From the NCBI GenBank assembly GCA_964484795.1, contig CAZAFN010000018.1, positions 1 through 30,555 of the forward strand: a stretch of DNA of 30,555 nucleotides. Direction: 5' to 3'. Position 1 is the first letter of the stretch. Every line of letters starts with the position of its first letter. Both the position numbers and the translations under genes were made by a program. The stretch comes from CAZAFN01 sp964484795 (GTDB lineage Bacteria > Pseudomonadota > Alphaproteobacteria > Methylaequorales > Methylaequoraceae). Shown piece after piece: positions 1-8,402 of this stretch. The notes beneath the pieces were generated by a model. That model did not search any database and was not told the origin of the DNA. It worked only from the letters and a program-made list of their open reading frames with translations.

Positions 1-481
1 TTTTTCCGATTTGTGCACATGATCCAACAGTAGCCCATGTATCAATCATTGTTCCCGAATCAATGTAGGCGCCAAGATTTACAAAACATGGCATTAAAAC
101 TACATTTTCTGCTACATAAGAAGAAAATCTAATTATAGAGCCAGGAACAGAGCGAAAATTTCTTTTTGTCCACTCATCTTCGATCCAACCTGATGTTTTG
201 AGATTAACTTTGTCAAACCAGGTATATTGACCACTTCTTGTGTTTGACATACCACTAGAAAAGATGACATTGTTGTTAGTTTTGAATGATAATAGTATTG
301 CTTTTTTTATCCATTCATTGGTATTCCATTTTCCATCAATTTTTTCACACACTCTTTCATCACCGCTATCAAGTAATTTCAGAACAGAATTAATGGTTTT
401 CTTTAATTTTTTGTCGGATCCACTAAGACTATCTTTGATATTCCAAAGATTTTCAATTTCAGTTTCAAGATCAGAATTCAT
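1..481 (-). CDS. dapD: DapD, tetrahydrodipicolinate N-succinyltransferase (partial, C-terminus off the window)
   Basis: Succinylates tetrahydrodipicolinate in the cytoplasm, in the succinylase branch of lysine and diaminopimelate synthesis. I translated 160 codons from the ATG at 481; the rest lies beyond base 1. The alpha-helical N-terminal domain comes first (residues about 1-100). The start of the left-handed beta-helix follows, with the very conserved stretch VVLMPCFVNLGAYIDSGTMI and then DTWATVGSCAQIGK, which is diagnostic of DapD. The start codon lies inside the end of the preceding HAD phosphatase gene (11-base overlap), so the two are probably translationally coupled. It is the last visible gene of the leftward rpmH-to-dapD block. 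The identity is firm. Confidence 0.95.
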   Translation of the reverse strand, partial: MNSDLETEIENLWNIKDSLSGSDKKLKKTINSVLKLLDSGDERVCEKIDGKWNTNEWIKKAILLSFKTNNNVIFSSGMSNTRSGQYTWFDKVNLKTSGWIEDEWTKRNFRSVPGSIIRFSSYVAENVVLMPCFVNLGAYIDSGTMIDTWATVGSCAQIGK

Positions 482-1154
482 TCTTTCTACCTTCAATAAA
501 AGATTTTTTTATCACATCTAGTGCTTTAATTATAGTTTTAAATCTAAAATCGATGAATGTTTGGTTGTCTTTTTTATTCTTAGAAGAAATATGTACAGTG
601 GTAATGCCAATTTTGTGGGCAGGTTTGAGATTCTTTTCTAAATCCTCAAAATACACACAATTACTTGGTTGAAGATCATAATTTTCCAATAATTTTTTTA
701 AAGGTTTCATTCTAGGCTTTGGGAGATAATTAGCTTTTTTGATATCATAAATATCCTCAAATAGAAAAATAATGCCTAAAGCTGTTAATATTTTTTTAGC
801 ATATTTCTCATCGCCATTTGTATATATTATTTTTCTTCCTGGTAAGTCTTCAATATTTGTATAAAGTTTTTTTGATTTCTTTACATTTTTTAACTTTACT
901 TTGTGCACGAAATCTAAGAATTCTTCAGGATTAAACTTATAATGTTCCATTAATCCGTATAGCGTTGTTCCATATTTTTTGTAGAATTTTTTTTGGATTT
1001 TAAAAGCTTCTAATTCTGAAATTTTAAGTTTTCTTGAAATGTATTTTTTCATTCTTTGATCAATTTGATCAAAAATCATTGTTTCCGGTGGATAAATTGT
1101 GTTGTCTAAATCAAATAACCAAACATTTTTGTTGTTGAATTTTCTTAAAGTCAT
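471..1154 (-). CDS. HAD-superfamily phosphatase, pyrimidine 5'-nucleotidase (SDT1-like) type
   Basis: A 227-residue cytoplasmic HAD hydrolase, expected to remove phosphate from a small substrate such as a pyrimidine nucleotide. Motif I is FDLDNTIYPP, with the nucleophile Asp15 and the acid-base Asp17. Motif II is the YTNG near residue 112. The motif III lysine is in the PKPRMKPLKKL region, and motif IV is VYFEDLEKNL. The helical cap lies between motifs I and II, as in subfamily IA. DLDNTLYP-type motif I and FEDL motif IV are typical of the pyrimidine 5'-nucleotidase group, which sits beside argB or dapD in many alphaproteobacteria. Its ATG shares one base with the argB stop (TAATG), and its end overlaps dapD by 11 bases, so it is in the same operon. 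The true substrate cannot be read from sequence. Confidence 0.85.
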   Translation of the reverse strand: MTLRKFNNKNVWLFDLDNTIYPPETMIFDQIDQRMKKYISRKLKISELEAFKIQKKFYKKYGTTLYGLMEHYKFNPEEFLDFVHKVKLKNVKKSKKLYTNIEDLPGRKIIYTNGDEKYAKKILTALGIIFLFEDIYDIKKANYLPKPRMKPLKKLLENYDLQPSNCVYFEDLEKNLKPAHKIGITTVHISSKNKKDNQTFIDFRFKTIIKALDVIKKSFIEGRKNEF

Positions 1155-2056
1155 TAATTAGTGATTAAAGTTCCAACGCCATGCTCAGTGAAAATTTCTA
1201 ATAAAATAGAATGAGGTAATTTACCATCCAGTATAACTGCAGCTTTTACACCATTCTTGACAGCCTCAATGCATGTTTGAACTTTAGGAATCATACCGCC
1301 TGAGATGGTGCCATTTCTAATAAGTTTTCCTGCCTCATTAACCGAGATTTGGGTTAATAGATTTCCTTTTTTGTCATGAACTCCTTTAACATCAGTTAAT
1401 AGGACAAGTCTTTCAGAGAGAATTGCTGATGCAACGCTCCCAGCCATTGTATCTGCATTAATGTTAAATGTTTCAAAGTTTTTTCCGTATCCAATGGGAG
1501 AGATTACTGGAATAAAGTCTGATTTTAGCAACCAATTCAAAAAATCAGAATTAATTTTATTTGGAATGCCTACAAAACCTAGATCCAACAATTTTTCAAC
1601 CTCAGATTTTGCAATTCTTTTTTTTTTTAACTTTGTTGTTTGTGCTAAAAGTCCATCTTTCCCAGACAAACCAATTGCCCTTCCTCCCTCTTTATTTATT
1701 TCCATAACTATCTCTTTATTTATAGATCCTGATAAAACCATTTCTACTATATTCATAGTTTCCTTATCTGTGATTCTCAAACCGTCAACAAAAGAGCTTT
1801 TAACCTTTAACCTATCGAGCATTGTTTTTATTCGTGGTCCACCTCCATGAACAACCAAAGGATTGATACCTACTTGTTTCAGCAAAACTATATTCTTTGC
1901 AAAACTTAGAGATAAATTTTCTTCTCCCATTGCTGCGCCGCCAAACTTGATTGTTATGTTTTTTCCAGAGTATTTCTGCATAAAAGGCAAAGCTTGAGAG
2001 AGAATTGATGCTTGCTTCAGCCAGTCTGTCTTTTTTGTTTTAGAAATTTTTACCAA
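1154..2056 (-). CDS. argB: ArgB, N-acetylglutamate kinase
   Basis: Phosphorylates N-acetylglutamate, the second step of arginine synthesis, in the cytoplasm. The amino-acid-kinase fold shows the phosphate-binding KFGGAAM (residues 37-43 from the chosen start), VVHGGGPRI (from about 68), the late NADTMAG segment and the ADP-site region around LLTDVKGV. No ATG is available near the start. The reading frame opens with a TTG at 2080, but the TTG at 2056 is preferred. GAAAGG lies six bases before it, and the resulting 300-residue protein begins MVKISKTKKTDWLKQA, matching alphaproteobacterial ArgB N-termini. The protein is otherwise of normal length. argD and argF lie together about 13 kb away in this window, so the arginine genes are split. 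A different TTG as the true start is the main uncertainty. Confidence 0.94.
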   Translation of the reverse strand: MVKISKTKKTDWLKQASILSQALPFMQKYSGKNITIKFGGAAMGEENLSLSFAKNIVLLKQVGINPLVVHGGGPRIKTMLDRLKVKSSFVDGLRITDKETMNIVEMVLSGSINKEIVMEINKEGGRAIGLSGKDGLLAQTTKLKKKRIAKSEVEKLLDLGFVGIPNKINSDFLNWLLKSDFIPVISPIGYGKNFETFNINADTMAGSVASAILSERLVLLTDVKGVHDKKGNLLTQISVNEAGKLIRNGTISGGMIPKVQTCIEAVKNGVKAAVILDGKLPHSILLEIFTEHGVGTLITN

Positions 2057-2112
2057 GTGCAACCTTTCATAGAGTGGCAAAAGAAATAATTTTTAAGTTT
2101 CTAAATTCTAAT

Positions 2113-2688
2113 TTAAAGAGATTTGAAAAGAAACTTTTTTAATAAAATTATTCCATTGCTTTGATGAATACTAGTGTTGAAAATTTTTTTATAATGCTGA
2201 TTTTGAACTTTATCAATGTAACTTTTAATTTTTTCTTTTTCCTTCTTAGTTTTTAGTTTGTCAATCTTTGTAAAAACAATGCATGTTTGTATATTGATGT
2301 CGGATAGATTTTCTAGAATCTTAATGTCTATTTCCTTAAACCCTAATCTGGAATCCACGAGCAAAAATAATTCTTTTAGATTTTTTCTTTGAGACAAATA
2401 TTTATTGATTAGTGTATCTAGAGAAAATTCTTTTCTTTTAGGAATTCGAGAAAAACCATAACCAGGAAAATCCAGTATTCTTAAATTATTTTTAAATTGA
2501 AATAATACTAGTGATTTAGTTAGTCCTGGAGACTTTGAGGTTTTTGCTATCTTTTTTTTTGTTAAGAGATTTATTAATGATGATTTTCCAACATTAGATC
2601 TACCCCAAAAAACAAATTCAGGTATGGTGTCATTAGGCAAGTCTTTTAATGAATGAACTTCTTTGATAAATCTCCAGTTTTCATCCAT
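2113..2688 (-). CDS. engB: EngB (YihA/YsxC), ribosome-biogenesis GTPase
   Basis: A small cytoplasmic GTPase of the TrmE-Era-EngA family that helps assemble the large ribosomal subunit. The 191 residues carry all the G motifs in order: P-loop GRSNVGKSS (29-37), the G2 threonine in PGLTKS (about 57), G3 DFPGYG (73-78) and G4 TKID (140-143). The N-terminal IPEFVFWGRSNVGKSS block is characteristic of EngB rather than other GTPases. It lies 16 bases after yidC and about 56 bases before the argB start, in the conserved alphaproteobacterial order yidC-engB-argB. Its ATG codes MDENW; no strong Shine-Dalgarno is visible. Confidence 0.95.
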   Translation of the reverse strand: MDENWRFIKEVHSLKDLPNDTIPEFVFWGRSNVGKSSLINLLTKKKIAKTSKSPGLTKSLVLFQFKNNLRILDFPGYGFSRIPKRKEFSLDTLINKYLSQRKNLKELFLLVDSRLGFKEIDIKILENLSDINIQTCIVFTKIDKLKTKKEKEKIKSYIDKVQNQHYKKIFNTSIHQSNGIILLKKFLFKSL

Positions 2689-2704
2689 TCAAAAATCCAA
2701 ACAT

Positions 2705-4393
2705 TCAACTTATTTCTCGTGATTGTTTCTTTAAAAGAATATATTGTTGCCCAACAGATAGAATATTATTTATAGTCCAATAAACAACCATGCCTGATGG
2801 AAAAGTTGCAAGCAAGAAAGTAAAGATTATTGGAAGCATCATAAAAATTTTAGCTTGAATTGGATCAGGTGGAGGAGGGTTGATTTTCTGTTGTAGGTAC
2901 ATAGTTAGACCCATAAGTAAAGGCCAAACACCAATGCTCAAGAACAAAGGAGGGTCCCAAGGAATCAAACCAAATAGGTTGAAGATGCTCGTTGGGTCAG
3001 GTGCAGACAAGTCTTTTATCCATCCAAAAAAAGGAGCATGCCTCATTTCTATTGATACGAATAAAACCTTATATAAAGCAAAAAATATAGGAATTTGAAC
3101 TAGAATAGGTAAACATCCAGCAGCAGGATTGATTTTTTTTTCTTTATATAGTGCAAACATATCTTGGTTCATCTTGGTTCGATCATTCTTGTGCCTTTCT
3201 CTAATTCTTTTTATTTCAGGAGTTAGAATTCTCATTGCATTCATTGATTTGAATGATTTATTAGCAAGAGGAAACATTAATATTCTTATGATTATTGTAA
3301 GAATTATTATTCCTACCCCAAAATTTCCAAATAATGATGAGAGAAAGTGTAATGCATAAAACAGTGGTTTTGTGAGAAAGTAAAACCACCCAAAATCTAC
3401 GGAGAGATCTAACTTGTTTACTCCTAACTCTTTTATGTACTTGTCTATGAGTGGAACTTCTTTTGCACCAGAAAAAACATAGGACTTTGCAATTAGTGAT
3501 TTTCCTGTCTTTATTGTTTTAAGATTGTCATTTATAAAATCTAGTTGTATGGAGTCTTTAGAATTTTTAATTTTTTTGAACCTTGCTTTGAATGGTTCAT
3601 TGGTATCTGGGAAAATAGCCACCTGCCAATAATGATCGGTAAAACCTATCCACCCATTATTTGTTGATTCAACAATCTCCCCCTCTTCTTCTATATCTTC
3701 ATAAGAAAATTCTTTTAATGTGTCATTAAAAACACCTAAAGGACCTTCGTGTAGAATGAAAAACTTATTTTCAGGTCTGTAATTCATTCTTCTTAAAAGA
3801 GAATAGTTAGTCAGTTCAATTTCTCTTCCAGACTTATTTGTAACTTTGTCTTCAACAGTGATCATAAAGTTGTCGTCAAAAGTTATGGATCTGCTAAACA
3901 TCACTCCTTCATTACTCTGCCATTTAAGAATGATTTCTTCGCCTTCAACATATTTTTTTTTTTTGGAACTCCACAAAGAATCTTTTTTAGGAACTGAAAT
4001 TTCTCTATTATTTGTTGCCCAACCCATCCGAAAGAAATATGGTGTTTGAGAATTTTCTTTTTTAAGAATATTTATGTTTCCATCTTTTTTTCCTACTTTT
4101 TCATAATAATCTAACAAAGTTAAATCATCGAAAGTAGCACCATAGAGATTGATGCTCCCCTTAAGTCTTTTGGATGTGAATTCAATTCTTTCTTCTTTTA
4201 GGTTTGATTTTTCTTCAGAAAAATCCTTTTTATTAATAGTAGGGATGTCAGAATCACTTTTCTCTATGAATTGATTCTGATTATTTGTTTTTTGTTCAGA
4301 TGATTCTCTTTTAGGTTTAAAAAAAAAATCAAACCCAATTAAAACAATCATTGAAAAAATAACTGCTAATAATAAATTTTTTTGATTATCCAT
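2705..4393 (-). CDS. yidC: YidC, inner-membrane protein insertase
   Basis: Inserts proteins into the cytoplasmic membrane, alone or with SecYEG. At 562 residues it has the Gram-negative YidC layout. An N-terminal membrane anchor (about 7-26) comes first. A large periplasmic beta domain (about 60-330) follows, with the typical FGWFYFLTKPLFYAL at its end. The conserved insertase core comes last, containing GVGIIILTIIIRILMFPL, the NPAAGCLPILVQIPIFFALYK region and the C-terminal hydrophobic helices with FPSGMVVYW. The arginine in IIIRILMFP is the conserved positive residue of the hydrophilic groove. It follows rnpA by 52 bases. yidD, often between rnpA and yidC in other bacteria, is not present here. 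Confidence 0.96.
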   Translation of the reverse strand: MDNQKNLLLAVIFSMIVLIGFDFFFKPKRESSEQKTNNQNQFIEKSDSDIPTINKKDFSEEKSNLKEERIEFTSKRLKGSINLYGATFDDLTLLDYYEKVGKKDGNINILKKENSQTPYFFRMGWATNNREISVPKKDSLWSSKKKKYVEGEEIILKWQSNEGVMFSRSITFDDNFMITVEDKVTNKSGREIELTNYSLLRRMNYRPENKFFILHEGPLGVFNDTLKEFSYEDIEEEGEIVESTNNGWIGFTDHYWQVAIFPDTNEPFKARFKKIKNSKDSIQLDFINDNLKTIKTGKSLIAKSYVFSGAKEVPLIDKYIKELGVNKLDLSVDFGWFYFLTKPLFYALHFLSSLFGNFGVGIIILTIIIRILMFPLANKSFKSMNAMRILTPEIKRIRERHKNDRTKMNQDMFALYKEKKINPAAGCLPILVQIPIFFALYKVLFVSIEMRHAPFFGWIKDLSAPDPTSIFNLFGLIPWDPPLFLSIGVWPLLMGLTMYLQQKINPPPPDPIQAKIFMMLPIIFTFLLATFPSGMVVYWTINNILSVGQQYILLKKQSREIS

Positions 4394-4445
4394 TTGTCAA
4401 ATAAAAATATAGTTTTATAGGATAAGATTACTTATTTCAATGATT

Positions 4446-4859
4446 TTAAGAATTGATTTTTTTCAACAAATTTAGAATATCTTGTTGAATGCTATCATAG
4501 TTTGATTTGATCAATATTTTTTTAGGGATAATTTCCAGGTCAAAATTTTTTGGAATTTGACTTGGATTATTTATAAGAATTGCTCGAAGAATTCTTTTTA
4601 TGTAGTTTCTTTTTACAGAATTCCCTAGCTTCTTGGAAACAGTTAATCCTATTCGTGAAAGGATTTGATTTTGGTTGAGAAAATTTATTATTACAAATTT
4701 CCCCTGTATTGATGACCCAGTTTTTCTTACATTCAGAAAATCAATTCTTTTTTTTAACTTATTAATATTTTTAGGCTGAGAGTTTATTTCTACCTTTTTG
4801 CCTTCTTCTGATAAGTATTTTTCTTCCACCTGATGTCGACATTCTAGATCTAAAGCCAT
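4446..4859 (-). CDS. rnpA: RnpA, protein subunit of ribonuclease P (start uncertain; overlaps rpmH)
   Basis: Protein partner of the RNase P ribozyme, which removes 5' leaders from pre-tRNA. The conserved part is visible: LKKRIDFLNVRKTG near the start, RIGLTVSKKLGNSVKRN and then YIKRILRA. The last blocks form the RNR-type signature, although the usual RNR reads RNY here. The frame opens with an ATG at 4859 inside rpmH, giving 137 residues. The first 20-30 of these are encoded on the same bases as L34 and do not look like RnpA. A GTG at 4829 is also inside rpmH. Between the rpmH stop and the conserved domain there is only an ATT at 4766; an ATA at 4787, preceded by AAAAAGG, lies just inside rpmH. 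The true start is therefore unresolved; the family identity is not. Confidence 0.88.
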   Translation of the reverse strand: MALDLECRHQVEEKYLSEEGKKVEINSQPKNINKLKKRIDFLNVRKTGSSIQGKFVIINFLNQNQILSRIGLTVSKKLGNSVKRNYIKRILRAILINNPSQIPKNFDLEIIPKKILIKSNYDSIQQDILNLLKKINS

Positions 4860-4905
4860 GCCTTCTTTTTCTAACTATGTTGCTTGGTTGAAATGTTCTT
4901 TTCAT
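4771..4905 (-). CDS. rpmH: RpmH, ribosomal protein L34
   Basis: Small basic protein of the large ribosomal subunit. I translated it by hand from the ATG at 4905: 44 residues beginning MKRTFQPSNIVRKRRHGFRS, continuing RMSTSGGRKILIRRRQKGR and ending NKLSA before TAA. This matches L34 along its whole length. GAAGGA lies about six bases before the ATG, a good Shine-Dalgarno. It heads the leftward rpmH-rnpA-yidC block, and at least 89 of its bases are also open in the rnpA frame. Confidence 0.97.
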   Translation of the reverse strand: MKRTFQPSNIVRKRRHGFRSRMSTSGGRKILIRRRQKGRNKLSA

Positions 4906-4928
4906 CGTTATTCCTTCAAGTTATTTCT

Positions 4929-4956
4929 TATATAGCAAATAAAATTTATTTGTAAA
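4929..4956 (-). promoter_or_regulatory. Candidate sigma-70 promoter of rpmH
   Basis: Read on the minus strand, TTTACA (4956-4951) and TATATA (4934-4929) are separated by 16 bases and lie 24 bases before the L34 start. Between them is the AT-only palindrome CAAATAAAATTTATTTG. The placement between the ggt stop and rpmH makes this the natural promoter for the housekeeping block. It is a pattern match in AT-rich DNA, so only moderately reliable. Confidence 0.45.
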
Positions 4957-4964
4957 TTTAAAAA

Positions 4965-6653
4965 TTAATTTCCCCTGACTGATCCATCTCTTCTGGGGTC
5001 TGCAACTCCAATCAAATAATCATCTTCCTTTTTTATTATGGCCAATCCACTAGTCAGAGATCTTACAAAACCTTTATTTTTTAATATTTTGTTTAGAGAG
5101 TTTTCCTCAACAAAAGTCTTCCCTCTTATTTTTACATAATTGGCACTTTGAATGGTCGTTTGAAGTTTTGATTCAAGATAAAGAATATCAATTAAAGACT
5201 TAACAACATATGATATAATTGCCTTTCCTCCAGGTGAGCCAATCGACAAATGAAAGTTTTTATTTTCATCAAATATAATAAGAGGTGTCATTGAACTAAG
5301 AGGGCTTTTCCCTGCTGCAGGTTTGTTTTTTAATTTTCTACCTTTTTCATCATAGGGCTTAAACGAAAAATCAGTCAGTTGATTATTCAAAAAAAAACCA
5401 TCAACCAACAACCTTGATCCAAATGAACTTTCTATACTTGAAGTAAGAGATAGCACATTGTTGTATTTATCAGTTAGAGTAAAATGAGATGTAGAATTTA
5501 AAAACTCTTCAACATTAAATAAATTACTAGTAACGGCTTTTTTTTGGAAATTCTCAAATTCCTTTTCAAGGTATTTTTCATTAAGAAGCTTAGAAATATC
5601 AATTTTTTCAAATTCATCATCAGCTAAAGTATTTTCTCTTAAATAGTAAACGAAGTCCAAAATATCAAGAATAAGGTTTAGCTGTTTTTTTTTATCTAAC
5701 GAAGGATAAATTTCTTTTTTTTTTAATAACAAATCATAAAGCTTAAGTGACTGTAAAACGCAGATTGTTCCTGATGATGGTAAATTAGGTCCACATAAAA
5801 AAAATTTGTCTAATGGATGGCATAAAGCATCATTTTTTTTTATTTTATATTTTTTTAAATCGTTCATAGACAGTGATCCAGGGTTTTTTGAAGTGTTGAC
5901 TGCATTTACGATGTTTGAGGCAATTTTACCTTCATAAAAATCATCAGGGTTTGTGGAAATTTTTCTTAATGTTTGAGTGTACTCATCATTTCTAAACTTT
6001 CTTTCAGGATAAACTTTTATTTTTTTAAATATTGAATCAGGATACAAATCAAAAAAAAACTTTTCTTTATTGATTGCATTAATTAGTCTTTTGGGAGGAT
6101 TGAAACCAGATTCTGAAAATTTAGTTACTTGCGATACAATGGATTCCCATTTGAGATTGCCAAAATCATTATGAATTTCTAAAAGAGTTTTTAAAGTTGA
6201 AGGAACTCCTACAGAAGCTCCACCTATTGCTGCTTCATAGAAATCTTTTGGTTGGCCCTCGGCATTTAAAAAAAGTGTATCTTTAATTTTCAATGGAGCT
6301 TTCTCTCTGCCCTCATAACTCACAACTTGTTGTGACTCATTGTGATAGTATGTTGCAAAAGTTCCTCCACCTAGGCCAGATGACTGAGGTTCTACCAATC
6401 CTAAAATTAATTGAATGGCAACTGCAGCGTCTGCAACAGTTCCTCCTTTTTCTAAGATTTCATATCCCATATCTGTGGCATATTCGTTAGCTGTTACTAC
6501 AATGAAATTTTTTGTTTTGGCATATTTCAATTTGGCATTTGATTTTAGAGATTGGTATTCAGGTTGGATATATGGATCTAGTTCATTAGAAAAGGGCATG
6601 TTTGAGGTTAATGTTATAAAAAAAATCAGAAAAATTTTTATTTTTTTTTTCAT
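4965..6653 (-). CDS. ggt: Gamma-glutamyltransferase (glutathione hydrolase), exported
   Basis: An Ntn-hydrolase that cleaves the gamma-glutamyl bond of glutathione and related compounds, normally in the periplasm. The 562 residues start with a signal peptide (KKKIKIFLIFFITLTSNMPFS). The large-subunit signatures follow: GGTVADAAVAIQLILGLVEPQ (70-90) and SSGLGGG (91-97). The autoprocessing site is predicted before Thr388 in NSTSHFTLTD, aligning with the TTHYS of E. coli Ggt; the new N-terminal threonine is the nucleophile. SSFGSR, the FLNNQLTDFS segment and GSPGG (472-476) of the small subunit are present. It is divergent from panB, with 61 bases between, and lies upstream of rpmH. A run of ten As follows the start codon. 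It would allow use of external glutathione as a source of cysteine and glutamate; that role is inferred. Confidence 0.93.
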   Translation of the reverse strand: MKKKIKIFLIFFITLTSNMPFSNELDPYIQPEYQSLKSNAKLKYAKTKNFIVVTANEYATDMGYEILEKGGTVADAAVAIQLILGLVEPQSSGLGGGTFATYYHNESQQVVSYEGREKAPLKIKDTLFLNAEGQPKDFYEAAIGGASVGVPSTLKTLLEIHNDFGNLKWESIVSQVTKFSESGFNPPKRLINAINKEKFFFDLYPDSIFKKIKVYPERKFRNDEYTQTLRKISTNPDDFYEGKIASNIVNAVNTSKNPGSLSMNDLKKYKIKKNDALCHPLDKFFLCGPNLPSSGTICVLQSLKLYDLLLKKKEIYPSLDKKKQLNLILDILDFVYYLRENTLADDEFEKIDISKLLNEKYLEKEFENFQKKAVTSNLFNVEEFLNSTSHFTLTDKYNNVLSLTSSIESSFGSRLLVDGFFLNNQLTDFSFKPYDEKGRKLKNKPAAGKSPLSSMTPLIIFDENKNFHLSIGSPGGKAIISYVVKSLIDILYLESKLQTTIQSANYVKIRGKTFVEENSLNKILKNKGFVRSLTSGLAIIKKEDDYLIGVADPRRDGSVRGN

Positions 6654-6714
6654 TTTGAAAGTATAGTAAATTTAAATTTCTAATTATTTAAGAAAAAATT
6701 ATAGGTGCAAGATT

Positions 6715-7512
6715 TTGAATGTAAATATAAATAAAAGCAGATTAGCAATCAATAAGTTAAATAAAATTAAGACACCTATTTTATGTTTGACAGCTTATAC
6801 AGCACCAATTGCAAGGATAGTTGACAAATATGCCAATATTATTCTCGTTGGAGATTCCTTAGGTCCAGTTTTATATGGATACAAATCAACTAGAGATGTA
6901 ACAATTGAAATGATGATTAAACATGCTAGTGCAGTTGTAAAAAATTCCAAGAGATCTCTAGTAGTTGTGGATATGCCGTTTGGTACTTACGAAAAATCAA
7001 AAAATCAGGCCTTTAAAAATGCTCAGAAGATTTTGTCAGAATCAGGTGCTTCAGCCGTTAAACTTGAAGGAGGAGAATCAATCTTTGAAACAGTAAGATA
7101 TTTAACTAAAAAAAAGATAAAAGTAATGGGTCATATAGGTATGTTACCTCAGTCTCTTGATGGGGTTTATAAAGTATATGGAAGAAAAAAAAAAGAAAAG
7201 GATCAGCTTATGAGAGATTTAAGGTTTCTTGAGGAAGCTGGAGTTTTTTCAATTGTAATAGAATGTACGCTAGAATCATTAGTGAATAAAATTTTACATA
7301 AAGCTACCGTTCCTATTATAGGAATTGGTGCTTCTTCAAAATGTGATGGACAAATAATAGTTACAGAAGATCTTTTAGGATTGACGGATTTTAGTTCAAA
7401 ATTTTTGAAAAAATACGCAAACATAAAACAAATAATTGATCAATCAATTCAAAAATTTTTTTTAGATGTTAATCAAAAAAAATATCCAAAAAAAAAACAC
7501 TGTTATAAGTAA
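6715..7512 (+). CDS. panB: PanB, ketopantoate hydroxymethyltransferase
   Basis: Transfers a one-carbon unit from methylene-tetrahydrofolate to ketoisovalerate to make ketopantoate, the first committed step of pantothenate and CoA synthesis. The (beta/alpha)8 barrel motifs are in order: LTAYTAPIARIVD, IILVGDSLG with the Mg-binding aspartate, VVDMPFGTY, GHIGMLPQS and IGIGASSKCDGQI. At 265 residues it is full length. The start appears to be TTG at 6715: AGGTG lies seven bases upstream (6703-6707), and the ATG two bases downstream of the TTG runs straight into TAA in its frame. Two bases separate it from panC, so the pair form an operon. The C-terminal tail is lysine-rich and not conserved. Confidence 0.95.
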   Translation: MNVNINKSRLAINKLNKIKTPILCLTAYTAPIARIVDKYANIILVGDSLGPVLYGYKSTRDVTIEMMIKHASAVVKNSKRSLVVVDMPFGTYEKSKNQAFKNAQKILSESGASAVKLEGGESIFETVRYLTKKKIKVMGHIGMLPQSLDGVYKVYGRKKKEKDQLMRDLRFLEEAGVFSIVIECTLESLVNKILHKATVPIIGIGASSKCDGQIIVTEDLLGLTDFSSKFLKKYANIKQIIDQSIQKFFLDVNQKKYPKKKHCYK

Positions 7513-7514
7513 GT

Positions 7515-8402
7515 ATGATTATTAAAAGTGTAAAAATACTTTTGGAGGAATTAAAAAGCGTAAGATGTAGAAGAAAGAAAATTAATTTCATACCCACAAT
7601 GGGAAATCTTCATCAAGCTCATTTGAATTTGGTGAAAATTGCAAAGAAAGAAGGGTGCTTTGTTATTGTTAGTATTTTTGTAAATCCGCTACAGTTTAAT
7701 GATCAAAAGGATTTTAAGAATTACCCTAGAACTCTTAAGAATGATCTAAGATTACTAGAAAATTTGTCTGTGGATCTAGTGTTTGTACCTGGCAATGATT
7801 TCGTCGATAAGAATGTTGATGGAACATTAACTGCTTTGTCAAAAGTTAATTTAAGACAATTTTCTAATTTACTATGTGGAATAGATAGACCTGGTCATTT
7901 TGAAGGTGTAGCAACAATAATTTTAAAATTTTTACTCTTGATAAAACCTGACTTTATTTTTTTAGGTGAAAAAGATTTTCAGCAGATACTGATAATAAAA
8001 CAGGTAATTAAAGATTTTGAATTTAAAGCTAAAATTATCTCTCAACCAGTAATTAGAGATGAAAATGGTTTGGCCTTATCTTCAAGGAACAAGTTGCTTT
8101 CTAGGAAAAATTTTTTTTTAACAAAATTTATTTTTGAGAATTTAAAATTAATTTCTTCTGAAATTATTACCCAAGGTTTTAAGTTGTCTAGGAAAAGTTA
8201 TTATGAGAAGAGATTCTTAAAGCAGGGATTGCTTATCAATTATTTAGAGATTCTCAAAGATAAGGATTTATCAAACATAGATGAATTTGCTAGTAGAGGA
8301 AGAATATTTGTTTCTGTTGAAATAGGCAAAATAAGACTGATTGATAATTTATCTATAAAAAAAAAAATGAAACTAATAAACGGAAAAATTATTAGCTGTT
8401 AG
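7515..8402 (+). CDS. panC: PanC, pantothenate synthetase
   Basis: Joins pantoate and beta-alanine using ATP, through a pantoyl-adenylate. The nucleotidyltransferase-fold motifs are present: PTMGNLHQAHLNLV (27-40) with the HxxH-type signature, here HQAH. SIFVNPLQFN, the CGIDRPGHFEGVAT substrate loop, FLGEKDFQQ and the KMSKS-like LSSRNKLLS follow. Its 295 residues are near the family norm. It starts three bases after the panB stop. Its own stop (TAG, 8400-8402) overlaps the stop of the oppositely oriented lipoprotein gene by four bases, leaving no room for a separate terminator. Confidence 0.95.
   Translation: MIIKSVKILLEELKSVRCRRKKINFIPTMGNLHQAHLNLVKIAKKEGCFVIVSIFVNPLQFNDQKDFKNYPRTLKNDLRLLENLSVDLVFVPGNDFVDKNVDGTLTALSKVNLRQFSNLLCGIDRPGHFEGVATIILKFLLLIKPDFIFLGEKDFQQILIIKQVIKDFEFKAKIISQPVIRDENGLALSSRNKLLSRKNFFLTKFIFENLKLISSEIITQGFKLSRKSYYEKRFLKQGLLINYLEILKDKDLSNIDEFASRGRIFVSVEIGKIRLIDNLSIKKKMKLINGKIISC

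Noticed and set aside
240..521. 93-residue rightward open frame at the left edge
   Set aside because: Antisense to the confidently identified dapD and the end of the HAD gene.
1461..1850. 129-residue rightward open frame
   Set aside because: Lies wholly antisense to argB, with no ribosome-binding site or recognisable protein features; a shadow frame. The same holds for the other short frames opposite yidC, trkH, metZ, nrdB and the pqq genes.
4936..4952. AT-only palindrome CAAATAAAATTTATTTG as a terminator of ggt
   Set aside because: No G-C pairs in the core and no T tract; it lies within the spacer of the rpmH promoter candidate and may be chance in AT-rich DNA.
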